A stretch of DNA of 64,000 nt from Sanghuangporus weigelae (Eukaryota; Basidiomycota; Agaricomycetes; Hymenochaetales; Hymenochaetaceae), in the NCBI GenBank assembly GCA_033182465.1, contig CP137318.1:3968001-4032000 (forward strand), given 5' to 3'. Both the position numbers and the translations under genes were made by a program. Below, in pieces: positions 1-11,689 of the stretch (its first letter is position 1; every line of letters begins with the position of its first letter). The notes under the pieces are model-generated. The model was not told the origin of the DNA, searched no databases, and was given only the letters and a program-made list of their open reading frames with translations.

Positions 1-1151
1 CTATTTCTTCTGGAAGTCTGAAATCTTGCAGAGTGCAAAGAAACATTCGACGAAATATCCGAAGATCTCAAGCTTGAACGGATGGAACACGGCCTCCACA
101 ATCTTACGCGCACACTCAATAAGTTGTTGTCTAATACAAAAGATGAAAACATACCAAAGTATCGTTTCGCCAGTGTGACACGTAAATTGATATCTCTCCG
201 TTGTTTAGGATAGAACCGAATATGAATCCGTCTGTCATTCCTAAAGCTCGTCGGTGTTTCTGAGCACCGTAAAAGAGCATTATAAGCTGGCGCTTGACAA
301 CTTTGACATCGTTCTGTTTCGCCTCAAAAACGAAGGTGATGACGTTCGGCGTTAAATTGTCCACTACGCTTCTGTAATACGACCACGAGAAGATATATCT
401 GTTCTTCAAGCCCTGAATATAGAATGCCCAGGGCCCCGGTAAATCCATCGTCGTCACCGCATCTGAAATAAGCTGATCTGGAGGGACCAGCACCGGGGCC
501 TGCGGCCTAAATGCAATGGTCAATGAGAAATACTATTACACTTTCAAAGATTAAGAAGATTACCGGAAAACATGCCCAGCTCCATTGTGCATTTGGAAAG
601 CATAGATAATAAGGTCGTCGGCTGCCTGACGCTGAGCGCTCTCGTTCGAATATTCGCCTCCATTATATACCAACTTCTTCCAAGACAACCACAAAAGCGA
701 GAACCAGTTTCCAGACCGGAGAGGGTCCGCGGTCTCAAAACTGTCGGAGCTGCTCATAGCGAGCCAGTTCCGGAACGACGTGATACCTTCTGCGTCTCGC
801 GGGTCGTCACTTATGAGGTATTGATTCTGATCGACAAGCTAAAAAAAGTTAACACATTCGTTCGAGTAAATATACGATTTATATACCTGCTCATCATCTC
901 GAAGGTAGTCTGGATATTTTAACTCAAATTCCCCAGAACGCTGATTCGCCCATGTTTCTTCCATGAAAGCATTCGGGTGAGTTGACGACCATATTGTCCA
1001 GGTTTCTTCTGTAGAGTACGGACTAAGCCGTGCGAAACACAGTAAGGTAACATCCGTTGATTAAGAAGATGCCAAGATCGCACTGTTGAAATAGTTCGGA
1101 ACGGGCGTCCGTCTGTTGGTCAGAACTTTGGGCTGACGTGGTATCGATCAT
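1..1151 (-). pseudogene. Damaged basidiomycete hypothetical gene
   Basis: I do not recognise a function. A start codon at 1151 opens a frame (MIDTTSAQ...) that continues, with one change of frame near 1030, into STEETWTIWSSTHPNAFMEE. It is then spliced across introns near 840-890 and 524-559 into a well-formed body with GPWAFYIQGLKNRYIFSWSY and the motif FEAKQNDVKVVKRQL (about 240-340). A last stretch, ending in a stop at position 1, reads QQLIECARKIVEAVF but is out of phase with the only good donor near 154. The body resembles a common Agaricomycete family of unknown role, from memory only. Two places where the frame must change suggest a pseudogene; unusual splicing or sequence error could also explain them. 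Codon use is ordinary for this window. Confidence 0.5.
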
Positions 1152-1967
1152 AGGAGTCGCGTCATAAAGGAGTTCTTGACTATATACGGGTTATAACAAG
1201 CGGAAGTCAGGAAAGATAAAAAGGAGACGCACTTTTCATGAACCTTCAATGTCGAAGTCGGTAAGTGAAAGTAGATTCAAAAGACAGCCACTTACAGCGT
1301 TGCGAGGAGCTAAGGGAAAGATAAGTGCCATTTTTTTGCCTTTGAGCGAGTGCTATGTCGACACCTATGTTGGCGGTTTCTGAAGAGGAGGGTCTTCCGC
1401 TGGCCCAACATGGTGGCATACAAGAGATACAAGAGACACAACGTAGTCTCATCATTAATGTCCTGTTCAAGTTGGTTTCCAGTTGGTATAAGACTAGATT
1501 ACATAAAGTTAAAACTATGTGGCGCTGCTTACGTAGCAGCCCATCCCTTACTTTTTTTAATTTTACATATACATACATACTTACAACTCGTAAGTAACAA
1601 CAAGAGTCCCAGTCTCTACCTTGACTCTCTGCCGCAATCGAGAAGACATCCTAAATGTCCCTTTAATGATTTCACTGCACATCAAATCAAGCAAGTAGGG
1701 GCATTGCGGCCCTCTAGTCGCTCGATGTTGTTTCCTCATCTGGATTTCCTGAATGGAAGTTCACGTATGATTGCAGACCTACTGCATGTATATCATCAAA
1801 TTTCGGGTCCAATACTGAGGAAGCTGCAACCGGCAGGCAATGATTATTTTTATCATTTGTCGGCTTATTAGGTGTAAGATGTACGTATCCTCTCGGTCGA
1901 TGCTCTCATTTTCTTCCTTGTTCCTTGACCATCCTTGCGACGCTTTCTCCTGAACGAAACCCATGCC
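1152..1967. other. Intergenic, no gene seen
   Basis: Short frames occur on both strands here but none has a recognisable motif or a consistent exon structure. The stretch carries the 5' flank of the minus-strand gene on the left and of the UNC93-like gene on the right. I see nothing else that can be supported. Confidence 0.5.
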
Positions 1968-3968
1968 ATGTCTGGCGACGACTCGAGGAGCAAGTCTGAG
2001 GAAAATGTCACTCCTCCCTCGAAATGCGAGGAGAAGCTTCAGACTGCGGATGTGACTGGCGTGCATTTGGAACATGAGAGGACTGGGCTGAGGAAAATCT
2101 ACTATAGTCCGCTAACTCAAGTCGTCTTGTTGGGTTTCGTCTGCTTCATGGGTCCGGGTATGTTCAACGCTCTCAATGGTCTCGGTGGTGCGGGGCAGCT
2201 CGACGCGACCACAAGTGCAAACGCAAACACGGCTGTTTACGCGGCCTTCGCAGTGTCGGCTTTCTTCTCTGGGTATGTACTCCAACATTTGATCATAACG
2301 CGGCTTCGTGCTGAAAGTTATTTGCACAGGTCGCTTTGTAATAAACTGGGACCTCGGACAACTCTGTTCCTCGGGACAATTGGTTATGCTCTGTATATTG
2401 GAGCGTTTCTGTAAGCCTGCTCCATTACGTATTATCTGCATTAATCGTCCTCCAGTGCCCTCAACATACGGTCTGACCTGAAGATCTTTGTTATCGCTGC
2501 AGGGGCTATAGACGGTATCTGCGCTGGCCCTCTGTGGACCGCTCAAGGCTCCCTGATGCTCACGTATCCGACAGGTGGGCGCAAATGTTTTGGTACAAGA
2601 GTTTAGAACATCGCATGACAAAAATCAAATTTGCAGAGAGCGAGAAAGGCCTTTTCATCGGCCTCTTCTGGAGTATCTATAACATCGGGGGCGTTCTTGG
2701 TGCGGCTGTATCTCTGGGTCGCAACTTCCACTCAACCGTGAGTCCGGATTCTCTGAAAATTAGCGCCCATTATTGATCGGCCTCTGGCCGATGTGAAAAG
2801 GCTGGAAACGGTGAGGTTTCTATTGCGATAGTCGAAATTGATTCTCACATTCTATTTATGCAGTTGATAACGGCACATATGTCAGTATTTCACAATTTTA
2901 TGTGCTGAAATGCCGCTTACTCACGCATTGATAGATCGGTTTTCTTGTTCTATCTTGCATTGGTGTAGTGATCCCGTTCTTGATGGCCAATCCGGCAAAG
3001 ATGGTTCGTTCGGATGGCTCAAAAGTCATTACTCCAGCTCGCGCATCGTGGAAGGAAGTTTTGCTTGGAATTTGGGTAACATTGAAGGAAGATCCATCAA
3101 TCCTACTGTTGTTCCCGATGTTTTTTGCATCAAACTGGTTCTATACCTGGCGTGCGTAGCATATCTTCTTCTTTTGTTCTTCTACTTGAATTTGACTCCA
3201 TCGTGGGCAGAATTTAATGATTACAATGGCGCCTTGTTCACTATACGCGCAAGGTCTTTGAATAATCTTGTTTATTGGCTCACGCAGATGGTCGGTTCAG
3301 TTGCAATCGGAAAAATTCTAGACTTCAAGCATTTAACCCGTCGCTTCCGGGCATTCCTGGGCTGGCTTCTCCTTTTTGTTATCGTATTTGTCGTCCATAT
3401 ATGGGGATATTTCTATCAGAGGTATGCGCCTTGTATCGCGTTGCGATCCAGCGTACTGACGTCTTGCCTGCAGAACATATACACGGGAGTCCGTGAAGTC
3501 TGCAAGGTCCATCGATATCCACGACAGAGAATATCCCGCTCACCTATGGCTCTACATATTCTGTGCCTTGCTGAATGCCATGTGGCAAACGGCAACTTAT
3601 TGGATGATGGGTGCTATGTCAAATGATCCGGGAAAGCTCGCTTTTCTGACCGGGTTCTGTAGGTCCCCGATTCTTACTGTTTTACGCTTGTTGTTAACGC
3701 CCTTCTCCTTACGAAAGATAAATCCATTCAGTCCGCCGGAGCGGCTGGAGTATGGCGTGCAGATGCTGTCGGGATTCCGTGAGTCCTGTTTCACAGAACA
3801 TTCTGATGTCGTATCAATTTGTCAATGTCAATTTGCAGTTATATGAACATCTTCCTCTCAACTTGGATCCTACTTATTGCTGGACTGATCTTCATGTTGC
3901 CGCAGCTATTCTTGCGCATTGGGAATTACACCCAGGAGTCTGATTGCAAATCGGATTTAGTTGAATGA
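1968..3968 (+). CDS. UNC93-like (DUF895) multi-pass membrane protein
   Basis: Predicted member of the fungal UNC93/DUF895 branch of the major facilitator superfamily. These are multi-spanning proteins whose substrates are mostly unknown. The ATG at 1968 (MSGDDSRSKSEE) gives a polar cytosolic start and is followed by YYSPLTQVVLLGFVCFMGPG, the usual first membrane segment of the family. Later landmarks are FNALNGLGGAG, KLGPRTTLFLGTIGYALYIG, EKGLFIGLFWSIYNIGG, IPFLMANPAKMVRSDG, FASNWFYTW and NDYNGALFTIRARSLNN. About ten exons join in frame with normal donors and acceptors; the last ends GNYTQESDCKSDLVE and a stop at 3966-3968. Length is near 480 residues, usual for the family. It lies 786 bp upstream of the terpene synthase on the same strand, so a transport role for terpenoids is possible but is inference only. 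The family assignment is firm, the substrate unknown. Confidence 0.88.
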
Positions 3969-4754
3969 CTGTTCCTCTTTGCTATATGCCACAAAACGGA
4001 CTGTTTACAAGAACGGGACAAAAGGCGATAGCTCAGGCTGAACGTAGGTACTCGGTAGCATGAACGGGAACTTTGACAAGTGTTTGGTATCAGAGACATT
4101 GCATTTCTCTTGGACAAGGACTTCGGAAATTACCTGTTTTTGTAGCTCTATGAACTTCCATGTTTGCGAGCGTACATCAAATACGCCCTCCGGATGTCTG
4201 CCTGTTCCTTGCCGCGCTCCACGGACGAGAAAGTCTCTAAATATCTGCAAGACTCAAAGCCAATCATGACTATCACTTTAGGTAGTGAATTGTGGATACA
4301 CAGCTTCCATGCGTTGGTGCATTCGGAAATTTGACTTCCACATAACGCATCGTTCCCACGTAGCGCACTAGGAAAAGATAGGGCAAAGCGTTTATCAACA
4401 ACGTCACCTATACCTTCGGATCCGTGCACATTTGTGACAAGCACTTTACCAAGGTTTATCATGTAATTTCAATGGATCCGGTAATGGTGGACAATAGTTA
4501 GCTGAACATTGCGCTCGCATCGGAGTTTCTACTGTCTCATTGAGCGATTTCAGTGGCTCCTTGCGGCGAATACAGTTGCCAGAATATACACCGAGCTGAT
4601 CTGAGCGCCACCGTGCAGTGAAATTTTCAATATTTCTTCACCATTGCCTTCGACAAATTTCGGTGAAAAAGGACGACTCAGTAAGCGCGCAGCTCTTGAG
4701 GATATATAGTACGGTAAGGCTATGGCCTTTTTCGTTGTCTTTCCTACCTCCATA
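3969..4754. other. Intergenic / terpene-synthase 5' region
   Basis: Holds the 3' flank of the UNC93-like gene and the promoter of the terpene synthase. Two minus-strand frames of 81 and 104 codons (4005-4250, 4148-4462) have no recognisable motif and overlap one another, so I do not call them. An AT-rich box GATATATAG lies at 4701-4709, about 46 bp before the chosen ATG, and is the likely TATA element. Confidence 0.5.
4701..4709 (+). promoter_or_regulatory. TATA-like box of the terpene synthase
   Basis: GATATATAG, about 46 bp upstream of the ATG at 4755. The P450 gene further along has a similar CTATATATT box about 57 bp before its start, so both genes of the block look TATA-driven. Confidence 0.45.
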
Positions 4755-5859
4755 ATGCAGACTTCGGAACTCACTCTCAAGCTCCCCGACCTGTTCTCAT
4801 TGACGCCATTCCCTTGGAGTGGATGTAATCCTCATTACTCGCATTCCGACAACTCATCTACAGAATGGATGTTCAGCTACGGCATCTTCTCCGACCGCAA
4901 GCGTGCCCGTCTAGGCAAGACGAACATCGAGCTTCTGGGAGCTTACACGTACCCTTACGCCAACGCCGCGGATCTGCGTCTCGCTAACGACTTACTCGCG
5001 ATCATCACTACCTTGGACGATTTCACTGATGAACAAGATGCTGAAGGAGCCAAGGCCACCCATGATACATTCGTCAAGGCACTGACTAACGATGCTAGTG
5101 ATGACGCTTCTCCTATAGCAATGTTCACGAAAGAGTATGCATCTCCAGTTCTCTTTCATATTTGGCACTGACCTGTCCAAAAGCTTTTTGAGGCGTATTT
5201 CTCATGTGCCGCCCGAGTTGAAATGGAGACTTGTGTCGCACTTTATTGAATACATTGATGCGACGGCAAAAGAGGCAAATATACGTACAGATGCCAAGGT
5301 CCCTTCCTTCGAGGAGTATATAGCTGTTCGACGTCTGAACGGTGCCATTTTCCCCTGCTATGACTTCATAGAGATCGTGCTAGGTATTACACTGCCGCCG
5401 AAGGTATTCGAATATAGCGATTTCCAGAACATTGTACTTGCAGCAAACGATATGATGTCCTTATCAAATGTACTTTACAGTTTTGATCACATTTAAATGG
5501 GCATGATACTGACTTTTTAAAACTCCTAGGACATATACTCGTTTACGAAAGAATATTCACTTGGTATAGACTGTTGCAACTCCATAACGGTCTTAATGCA
5601 CAACGACGCTTTATCGCATCAGGAAGCCATGGATCGCGCTGGGGAAATTTACAAGAGTCGCGGAGACGCCATAGTGGCACTCAAACGATCTATCCGATCT
5701 TTTGGCCCGGAAGTCGATGAAATGGTCCGCGCATTCGTGTACGGGTTAGAACAGTGGATCAATGGGAATAACGCGTGGTGTCTAGATACTCCGAGGTATT
5801 ACGGAGAGGATAGAGAAGAAGTGAAGCGTACTGGGATGGTGAAGTTGCGCAAGAATTAG
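4755..5859 (+). CDS. Sesquiterpene synthase (class I terpene cyclase)
   Basis: Predicted cytosolic class I terpenoid cyclase that would turn farnesyl diphosphate into a sesquiterpene with Mg2+. Three exons (4755-5134, 5184-5469, 5530-5859) join in frame to 331 residues, a usual length for basidiomycete enzymes. Metal-binding motifs are present: DDFTD (DDxxD type) inside TTLDDFTDEQD near residue 87, and NDIYSFTKE (NDxxSxxxE), which is created across the second intron. The late RY pair follows in WCLDTPRYYG. An upstream in-frame ATG at 4722 would add 11 hydrophobic residues; I prefer 4755 because FPWSG and the preceding KLPDLFSL match the normal family start. It sits between an UNC93-like protein and a P450 on the same strand, which fits a small terpenoid cluster. 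The product skeleton cannot be read from sequence. All key residues are intact. Confidence 0.93.
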
Positions 5860-5953
5860 CTTTCTATTTACAGATAGTCACAAAGAGCGCTTGCAGACGA
5901 TAGATTAGAGCTTTCAATATGCTTGCAATTGATCTAGCAAAAAGGAATTACTA

Positions 5954-5974
5954 TTTGTTTGTTTGTTTGTTTGT
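5954..5974. repeat. TTTG microsatellite
   Basis: About five copies of TTTG in the 3' flank of the terpene synthase gene. The related flank near 8740 lacks the expansion. Confidence 0.8.
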
Positions 5975-6416
5975 TTTTCATAACAGTGACACGTGGTTTC
6001 GTGACTTTTGTCGTAATGGCATGCATCTACTGTACAGTTCAACTTCCCCGTCGACGACGTCCACGGGTGGACCCAAACCTTCCAAGTCGTGGGCACTGCG
6101 GCATCAGGTCCGCCCCGGAAAGCTTATTATAAGCATATGCCTGTTCCTAAATACAGAAATTCAAGCAGCAGTATCCGGACATGGTGCCTTGGGATTCGGA
6201 AATCCAATGGCTTCATTATGTTATACGTAATTTCTCCCAAGATCGATCATCAAAAAAATTTCTTCACCTCATGCCCCGTAGTATCATCTATGAAACTGTA
6301 AGTTTTGCCGTTATCTGAGCAAGATACTTACTGTATTCAGCATCAGTGGCGCTTAACATCAGGGCTTTGGTCATCATGAAGACTGACATCGCTTGGAATC
6401 AACGTCCTTCAATAAC

Positions 6417-6425
6417 CTATATATT
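6417..6425 (+). promoter_or_regulatory. TATA box of the P450 gene
   Basis: CTATATATT, about 57 bp before the ATG at 6482, followed by a CT-rich leader (cccctctcactcctctcattc), as is common in fungal promoters. Confidence 0.55.
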
Positions 6426-6481
6426 GAGGCATCGACAAAGTTTAATGCGACTATCCCCCTCTCACTCCTCTCATTCTCTTC

Positions 6482-8447
6482 ATGTCTTTCAGACTCTCCG
6501 AAGCCATTGCCTTTTGCTTCAGTATATTGTGTCTTAGCATAGCAAAGATACTTCTTTCAAAGAAGAACCCGTTGCCTCTCCCTCCCGGACCTAAACCAAA
6601 GCCCTTTATCGGTAATTTGAAAGACTTGCCACTGCCTGGACAGCCTGCCTGGACTCACTGGACTAAGCATAAAGACCTTTATGGTTCGTAGAATCAAGCT
6701 CATACCAAATCAAGACGAGACTGAAATTGGGTTTTATAATATCTTTCCCCCAAGGTCCTATTAGCTCTGTAACGGCATTCGGGAAAACGCTGGTTATCCT
6801 CAATGATAGCAGCATAGCTTTTGAACTTCTAGATAAACGTTCTGCAATTTTCTCGTCTCGCCCAAGGATGATATTTGGAGGTGAATTGTCAGTCCTAGAT
6901 TCTCGTTAGCAAGGAATTTCGTCACAACTGATGAAATGCATAGGGTCGGCTTGGGGAACATACTGGCCGTACAGGCATATTCTGAGCGCTTTCGTGCTAG
7001 TCAGAAAAGTATTCTCGCTGAGATTGGTTCAAAATCCTCTGTTGCGCGTTTCAATGGTTTACAAGAGGTCGAAGTTGGCCGCTTCTTGGTTCATGTTCTC
7101 AAGGAGCCAGGGGCCGTTCTGCAACACATCAGGACGTATGTACTTGAATTTTTCAGAATCTGAGTCGGATATGATCTCACCTGGAGATCCGACAATTATA
7201 GGATGGCGGGTGCTATTATTCTCAAAGTATCCTATGGATACGCCATCGATCACCACGATCAGGATCCTCTTGTAGATCTGGCCGAAGAACTACTCGATAT
7301 CTTCGTCCGCACTGTGGAGTCTGGAACTTGGATTGTGGACATCCTTCCGTTCCGTAAGTCTGATTCTATGGTTCAGCTAGCATTTGATAATATACCGATA
7401 CTGAAACGAATTGTCAGTTCGACATATCCCGGCTTGGGTACCTGGGATGACATTCAAGCGGACAGCTGCGAGATGGAGGAAAACAGCATTGGAGTTCGCT
7501 GAGGTGCCATATGCATTTGTCAAGCAGCAATCAGCTCAAGGAACTCATAGCCCATCGTATACGTCTTTGCGTCTTGAAGAAAGCAACCTTAATCCAGAAG
7601 ATGAGTCGACTGTGAAATGGACAGCAGCGTCTATTTACGCTGGAGGAGCTGATACAGTAAGTTGCATATTCATTCTTGAATGGTGAATCATGACGGCTCT
7701 CACTGTGAATTTCAAATTCCAAGACAGTGGCTGCTCTACAGTGTTTCTTCCTCGCTATGACGGTGCACCCAGAAGTGCAACGCAAGGCTCAGGAGGAGAT
7801 TGACACTGTCGTGGGAAATGATCGTCTTCCGAACTTCAGCGACCGTCAGAATCTTCCGTATGTAGACGCAATTGTCAAGGAGGTTCTGAGATGGCATCCT
7901 ATTGCACCTCTCGGTCTTCCACATGCTTCGACTGAGGACGACGTCTTTGAAGGATATTTTATCCCGAAGGGCACTTTGATTCTCCTAAATATCTGGTTTG
8001 TTGAATTCCGAGTTATCTGCATTTACACACAACTGATCTCTGTTTCAAACGTCCAGGTGGTTCACGCACGATCCGAAGACCTACCATGATCCACTGATGT
8101 TCACGCCAGAGCGCTTTATCGGTGATGAACCAGAAATGGATCCACACAAGCTCATGTTCGGGTTTGGCCGCCGCTCCTGTCCGGGTCGCGAGTTTGCAGA
8201 TGCGTCAATCTATTTGTCTATCGCGCAAACATTGGCCGTATTCAACATTGATAAGTTCGTCGAGAACGGCAAGGTCGTGGAACCGAAGGTGGAATTCACG
8301 CCGGGTATGATCAGTCATCCGGTAGATTTCAGACTAAACGTCAAACCTCGCAACGAGAAAGCTGAGGCGCTCATTCACTTGGTCGAGGAAGAATATCCGT
8401 TTACGACGGGTGATGCAGGGGTCCTCCAAAGTCTGAAGACTCGGTAA
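6482..8447 (+). CDS. Cytochrome P450 monooxygenase (microsomal)
   Basis: Haem-thiolate monooxygenase, probably anchored in the endoplasmic reticulum. Seven exons (6482-6683, 6755-6887, 6944-7135, 7202-7353, 7418-7656, 7724-7995, 8057-8447) join to 526 residues. The N-terminus has a hydrophobic anchor (AIAFCFSILCLSIAKILL) followed by the proline-rich hinge LPLPPGPKPKPFIGN. The I-helix oxygen-binding motif GGADTT is formed across intron 5. The ExxR is KEVLR, the PERF motif is TPERF, and the haem loop is FGFGRRSCPGREF with the ligand Cys. The general type is the large CYP64-related fungal group (O-methylsterigmatocystin oxidoreductase-like); a CYP family cannot be assigned by eye. It lies 622 bp downstream of the sesquiterpene synthase on the same strand and probably oxidises its product, which is inference from neighbourhood. 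No broken motif was seen. Confidence 0.93.
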
Positions 8448-9068
8448 TTCTCGTCTTACTTGTTTTCTCAGCGAGTACTTTTGGTATCGCGTGTATTCAT
8501 GACCCTGGTGACGCAAGCAATCTCCTGACTCATAGTTCGAAGTGCCTGCGGAACCAATTATTATGGTTTCGGAAGGAAAGGTTAGAAAAGAGGATAGGCG
8601 TATCGGGATTGTGAAGTTGCGCAAGATTTATATTTATAGACAGATAGTCATCAAGAACGCTTACACACGAGCACTTGTGTAGTAGAGATAGATTCGGGCT
8701 TTCAATATTCTTGCAGATGGACCAAACGAAAAGAAATATAGAGATACATTACGAAAACGATATTTTCACTCAGAATCAGGAAGTAAAGGGCCCACTATAT
8801 GGTTTCTCGAAGTGCTTGAACTTGGTTTACTGAAGCAACAATTATCGCAGTGTCGTGGACCGCTGAGACGTTGGCGCGGAGTTTTAATATGGCGCGTCTC
8901 AAGCACGTGCTCTAAATCCCACCCTTAATTAAGCTTGGCTGAGAGACGTAGTCCGAAGTGCGTTTTTATTAAGTCAATGCAGTATTGAGAAAAGGGAGTA
9001 ACTACACCACATCAAAGCGCTACAGGCACAAAAACCCCCACTGAACCGTATACGCACCCAACACTACC
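8448..9068. other. Intergenic, P450 to VPS27
   Basis: No intact gene. The middle part (about 8575-8745) is a decayed copy of the terpene-synthase 3' end, listed separately. The rest is the convergent 3' flank of the P450 and VPS27 genes. Confidence 0.6.
8575..8745 (+). pseudogene. Relic of a second terpene-synthase 3' end
   Basis: This stretch repeats the last codons and 3' flank of the terpene synthase (about 5810-5945) in the same orientation. The 16-base string gtgaagttgcgcaaga is shared exactly; it encodes the C-terminal VKLRK. Further matches are acagatagtca, aagaRcgcttRca and gctttcaatat followed by cttgca, in the same order and at similar spacing. Upstream coding sequence is not recognisable, so only the tail of a former copy remains. 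It lies directly after the P450, suggesting an earlier cyclase-P450-cyclase order or a segmental duplication. Confidence 0.65.
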
Positions 9069-11417
9069 TCACAGGTCAATCAAAAGCGCCTCCTTTCTTT
9101 CCGTCTGCTCTAGCGCTGGCGTAGGACCGTACAAAGAGAACGACTGAGGATTCGACGTAGGCGCAACGGGGAAATGAGGAAGCTGAGGCTGTACTTGTGT
9201 TTGAGCCTGCGTCTGAGGCGGCGCTTGATAGTACTGAGGTTGTGCCTGAACAGGCGGTTGGGACGACGGCTGCGCATATGTTGGCTGAGTAGGCGGTGGA
9301 GAAGCATATGAAAGCGTGTTCTGCCGAGAAAGAGTAGGAGCAGGCGGAGCCTGGCCATATTGAGGCTGCGAAGAAATGGCAGGTGCAGGTGCGTGATACG
9401 GGCCCGTGGAGGAAGTTTGGGATTGAGGAGGTGGAGATTGGACCGATGGTATAGCCGAAGCTGGAGTCGGAGGCACAGGGGTAGACTGTTGGTATGATGC
9501 ATACTGTGCATTGGGAGCAGGAGGAGGTTGGACCTGTTGAGGTAGCTGCTCCTGCACAGATGGCGGAGACGAATAATATTGGTTCGGAGCAGGCGCAGGC
9601 GCATATTGCTGTTGCATCGGAGTCTGCGGTGCAGTGCCGTACGATAGCTGCCGGACAGGTGCATAAGTGGCATTCGTAGGCGCCGGCGACTGAGGAACCT
9701 GAGGTGTGCCGTACTGCTGACTAGGTGTCCATTGAGTGTATGATCCGTTTACGGAGTTGTACCTAGTAGGCTCTTGCTGCGGCATCGATCGCCAAGATGG
9801 ACGTGACAGCTGTTCGGTAAGGAGCTTATCATACAGTTTGACAGCTTGCGAGAGTTTGTCATGCATTTCTGATAACGTTTCTATCAAAATTGTCAGTCAC
9901 GAGCAACGAACGACATATATACACAGATACTCACTCTCCTTCCGATCCGCATCGTCCAATGATAAAGCTAGTTTAGGTCGTAATCCGTTCGCTTTGTCGT
10001 ATAACTCGTTTACAGCAGGATATCGAGATATATCACGTCCACCACGAGCCTCAACTTCCTGTACTGTTTGACTAAACGTCAAGATCACATCGCTCTCAAG
10101 TGGTTGCAAGTCATAGCTCGATTGTGGAGCAGCGACTGCACTTGAAGTTTCTGGGTAGGATTGTGCCTGAGGATATCCGTAATTTTGCACTTCGGACCGT
10201 GGCGTCTCGACAGGTGCACTAGGCTTCGGTGCATTCGCTTCTCTTAAGGACGCCTCAATCGCGGCCTTCAGTTCGGGATCATTCTCGTCGTCTTCACTTA
10301 TAGGAGGACCAGATGGTCGCGAAGAACGATCGACAACAGGTGGCTCTGACGATTGCCATTTCCCGTACTTTGAAGGCTCCGGCTGCGAAGATGTATATCC
10401 AGGCCGACTGTTGCGTCCATTTACGTTCGCCGCTCCGACTTCTTCAAGTGATAGCTGGATTGCACGCTGAAGTTCCTCATCCGCAAGGTCTCTTGCAGAG
10501 CGATGATGCGTCGATGAACTTCGGTGGTGCTTTTTGTCGTCTTTCGGAAATTTGCTTCTCGTAAGCTTCACATAACATGAGTCACACACTCGGACTTCTT
10601 GCTGAATACCGAAATGGGGAAGGGGAAGCGACTTGGAAGAGCATTGCTGATCGAAGACCTGGCCGCAGTTTCGGCAATGATGCTTGCGATTTGTGAAGGT
10701 GAACGGAGTTCGACAGCGCAGACAGACATCGGAGTCGATCCATTCAGGTGCAGTCTGCGTATCTACCATCGCGGAGCTAGCAACAGCTATATCCTTTGGA
10801 GGGAAAGTGAAGCCTTTGTGGCACACGTGTATTAGCATACGAGACGTCAAGTTACCGTGAGCGACATACCTTCGATCTGTAGTTGCCTGTAGATCTGGCA
10901 GACATACGACAGACTTGGTTTTCCTTCGAATGCAACAGCCCAGTTCTGTATGTGGCGCAGAATTGCATTCTTCACATCAAGATTTAGCACAGGTATCTTG
11001 AGAATGGACACCAGATTGTCCATGAACTCGCGTGAAGCGACTTCAACTAAGAAGTGGTCGCCACCATTCTTAACGCACGTATCTGTCAGCTATACATACA
11101 CGTCAGCACCACATGTTGTAGTAGGACAAAGTCGGAATCTTACGCTAAGGGCAAGCAGCTGTACGTTGGGATTCTTATGATTGAGGCGTCGTTTGAGCGC
11201 GTGCATAGCAACTTTCGGAGGCACAGATTTGGAGCGTATCTGGTCAGATATCTCGAGGTTCAAGGCAATATCCTCTGCGCCCGTTGGAAGCAACTCTGAT
11301 GTCGCCTTGTCTGTATGACTGTCAATACTTGACTCCGTCCGCTGAATGAGACTGTAGATCCATACCGATTGCCTCGTCCACCTGAGACGCTCCCCATAGC
11401 CAACCAGTGAGCGACAT
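9069..11417 (-). CDS. VPS27: VPS27, ESCRT-0 subunit (VHS-FYVE-UIM)
   Basis: Endosomal sorting factor that binds ubiquitinated membrane cargo and PI3P and starts multivesicular-body sorting. The start at 11417 reads [17 protein letters not shown], the usual VPS27 opening. A VHS domain follows ([57 protein letters not shown]). Then comes a complete FYVE finger, [20 protein letters not shown] with [16 protein letters not shown]. Two ubiquitin-interacting motifs are visible ([30 protein letters not shown]). A GAT-like helical region spans the intron near 9881-9934. The C-terminus is a long Pro/Gln-rich tail ending ALLIDL, a clathrin-box type motif. Six or so introns are normal in size. Head-to-head with CAND1 across 272 bp. 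All domain landmarks are intact. Confidence 0.95.
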
Positions 11418-11689
11418 TGTCACTTATTCTTATCTATGCAATATGAAATCTCCTCCAACGTCCGCTGTTCGTAGATGGCGTTGCAGTTGTGCTAGTGGTG
11501 GTAAATACGCAAGCTGAGCTGCGCGCTCTGGTCTGTGTGACGTTCATCATGTCACGATGATCTACGCTGATTCCGTTCGAAATAGGAAGGCGCCTTAAGC
11601 GCCACGGGAGGGCACGCGCCTGCAATACCTCCTCTCATCTCTTCCACCATCTCCGGCGCATATATCCTGTCCTGTAGTTACTGTACAGA
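11418..11689. promoter_or_regulatory. Shared promoter of VPS27 and CAND1
   Basis: The starts of VPS27 (minus, 11417) and CAND1 (plus, 11690) face away from each other with 272 bp between them, so both promoters and 5' leaders must fit here. No TATA box is obvious. The position is what the sequence shows; joint control is inference. Confidence 0.5.

Larger units (their letters stand above)
5860..6481. other. Intergenic, terpene synthase to P450
   Basis: Contains the 3' flank of the terpene synthase, part of which recurs near 8575-8745, and the P450 promoter. A short TTTG tandem repeat lies at 5954-5974. Small frames on plus (5919-6301) have no motif support. Confidence 0.55.

Noticed and set aside
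4005-4462. Two overlapping minus-strand frames before the terpene synthase
   Set aside because: They overlap each other in different registers, lack recognisable motifs and occupy the terpene-synthase promoter.
9110-9679. Frames overlapping the VPS27 tail
   Set aside because: Shadows of the Pro/Gln-rich VPS27 C-terminus.
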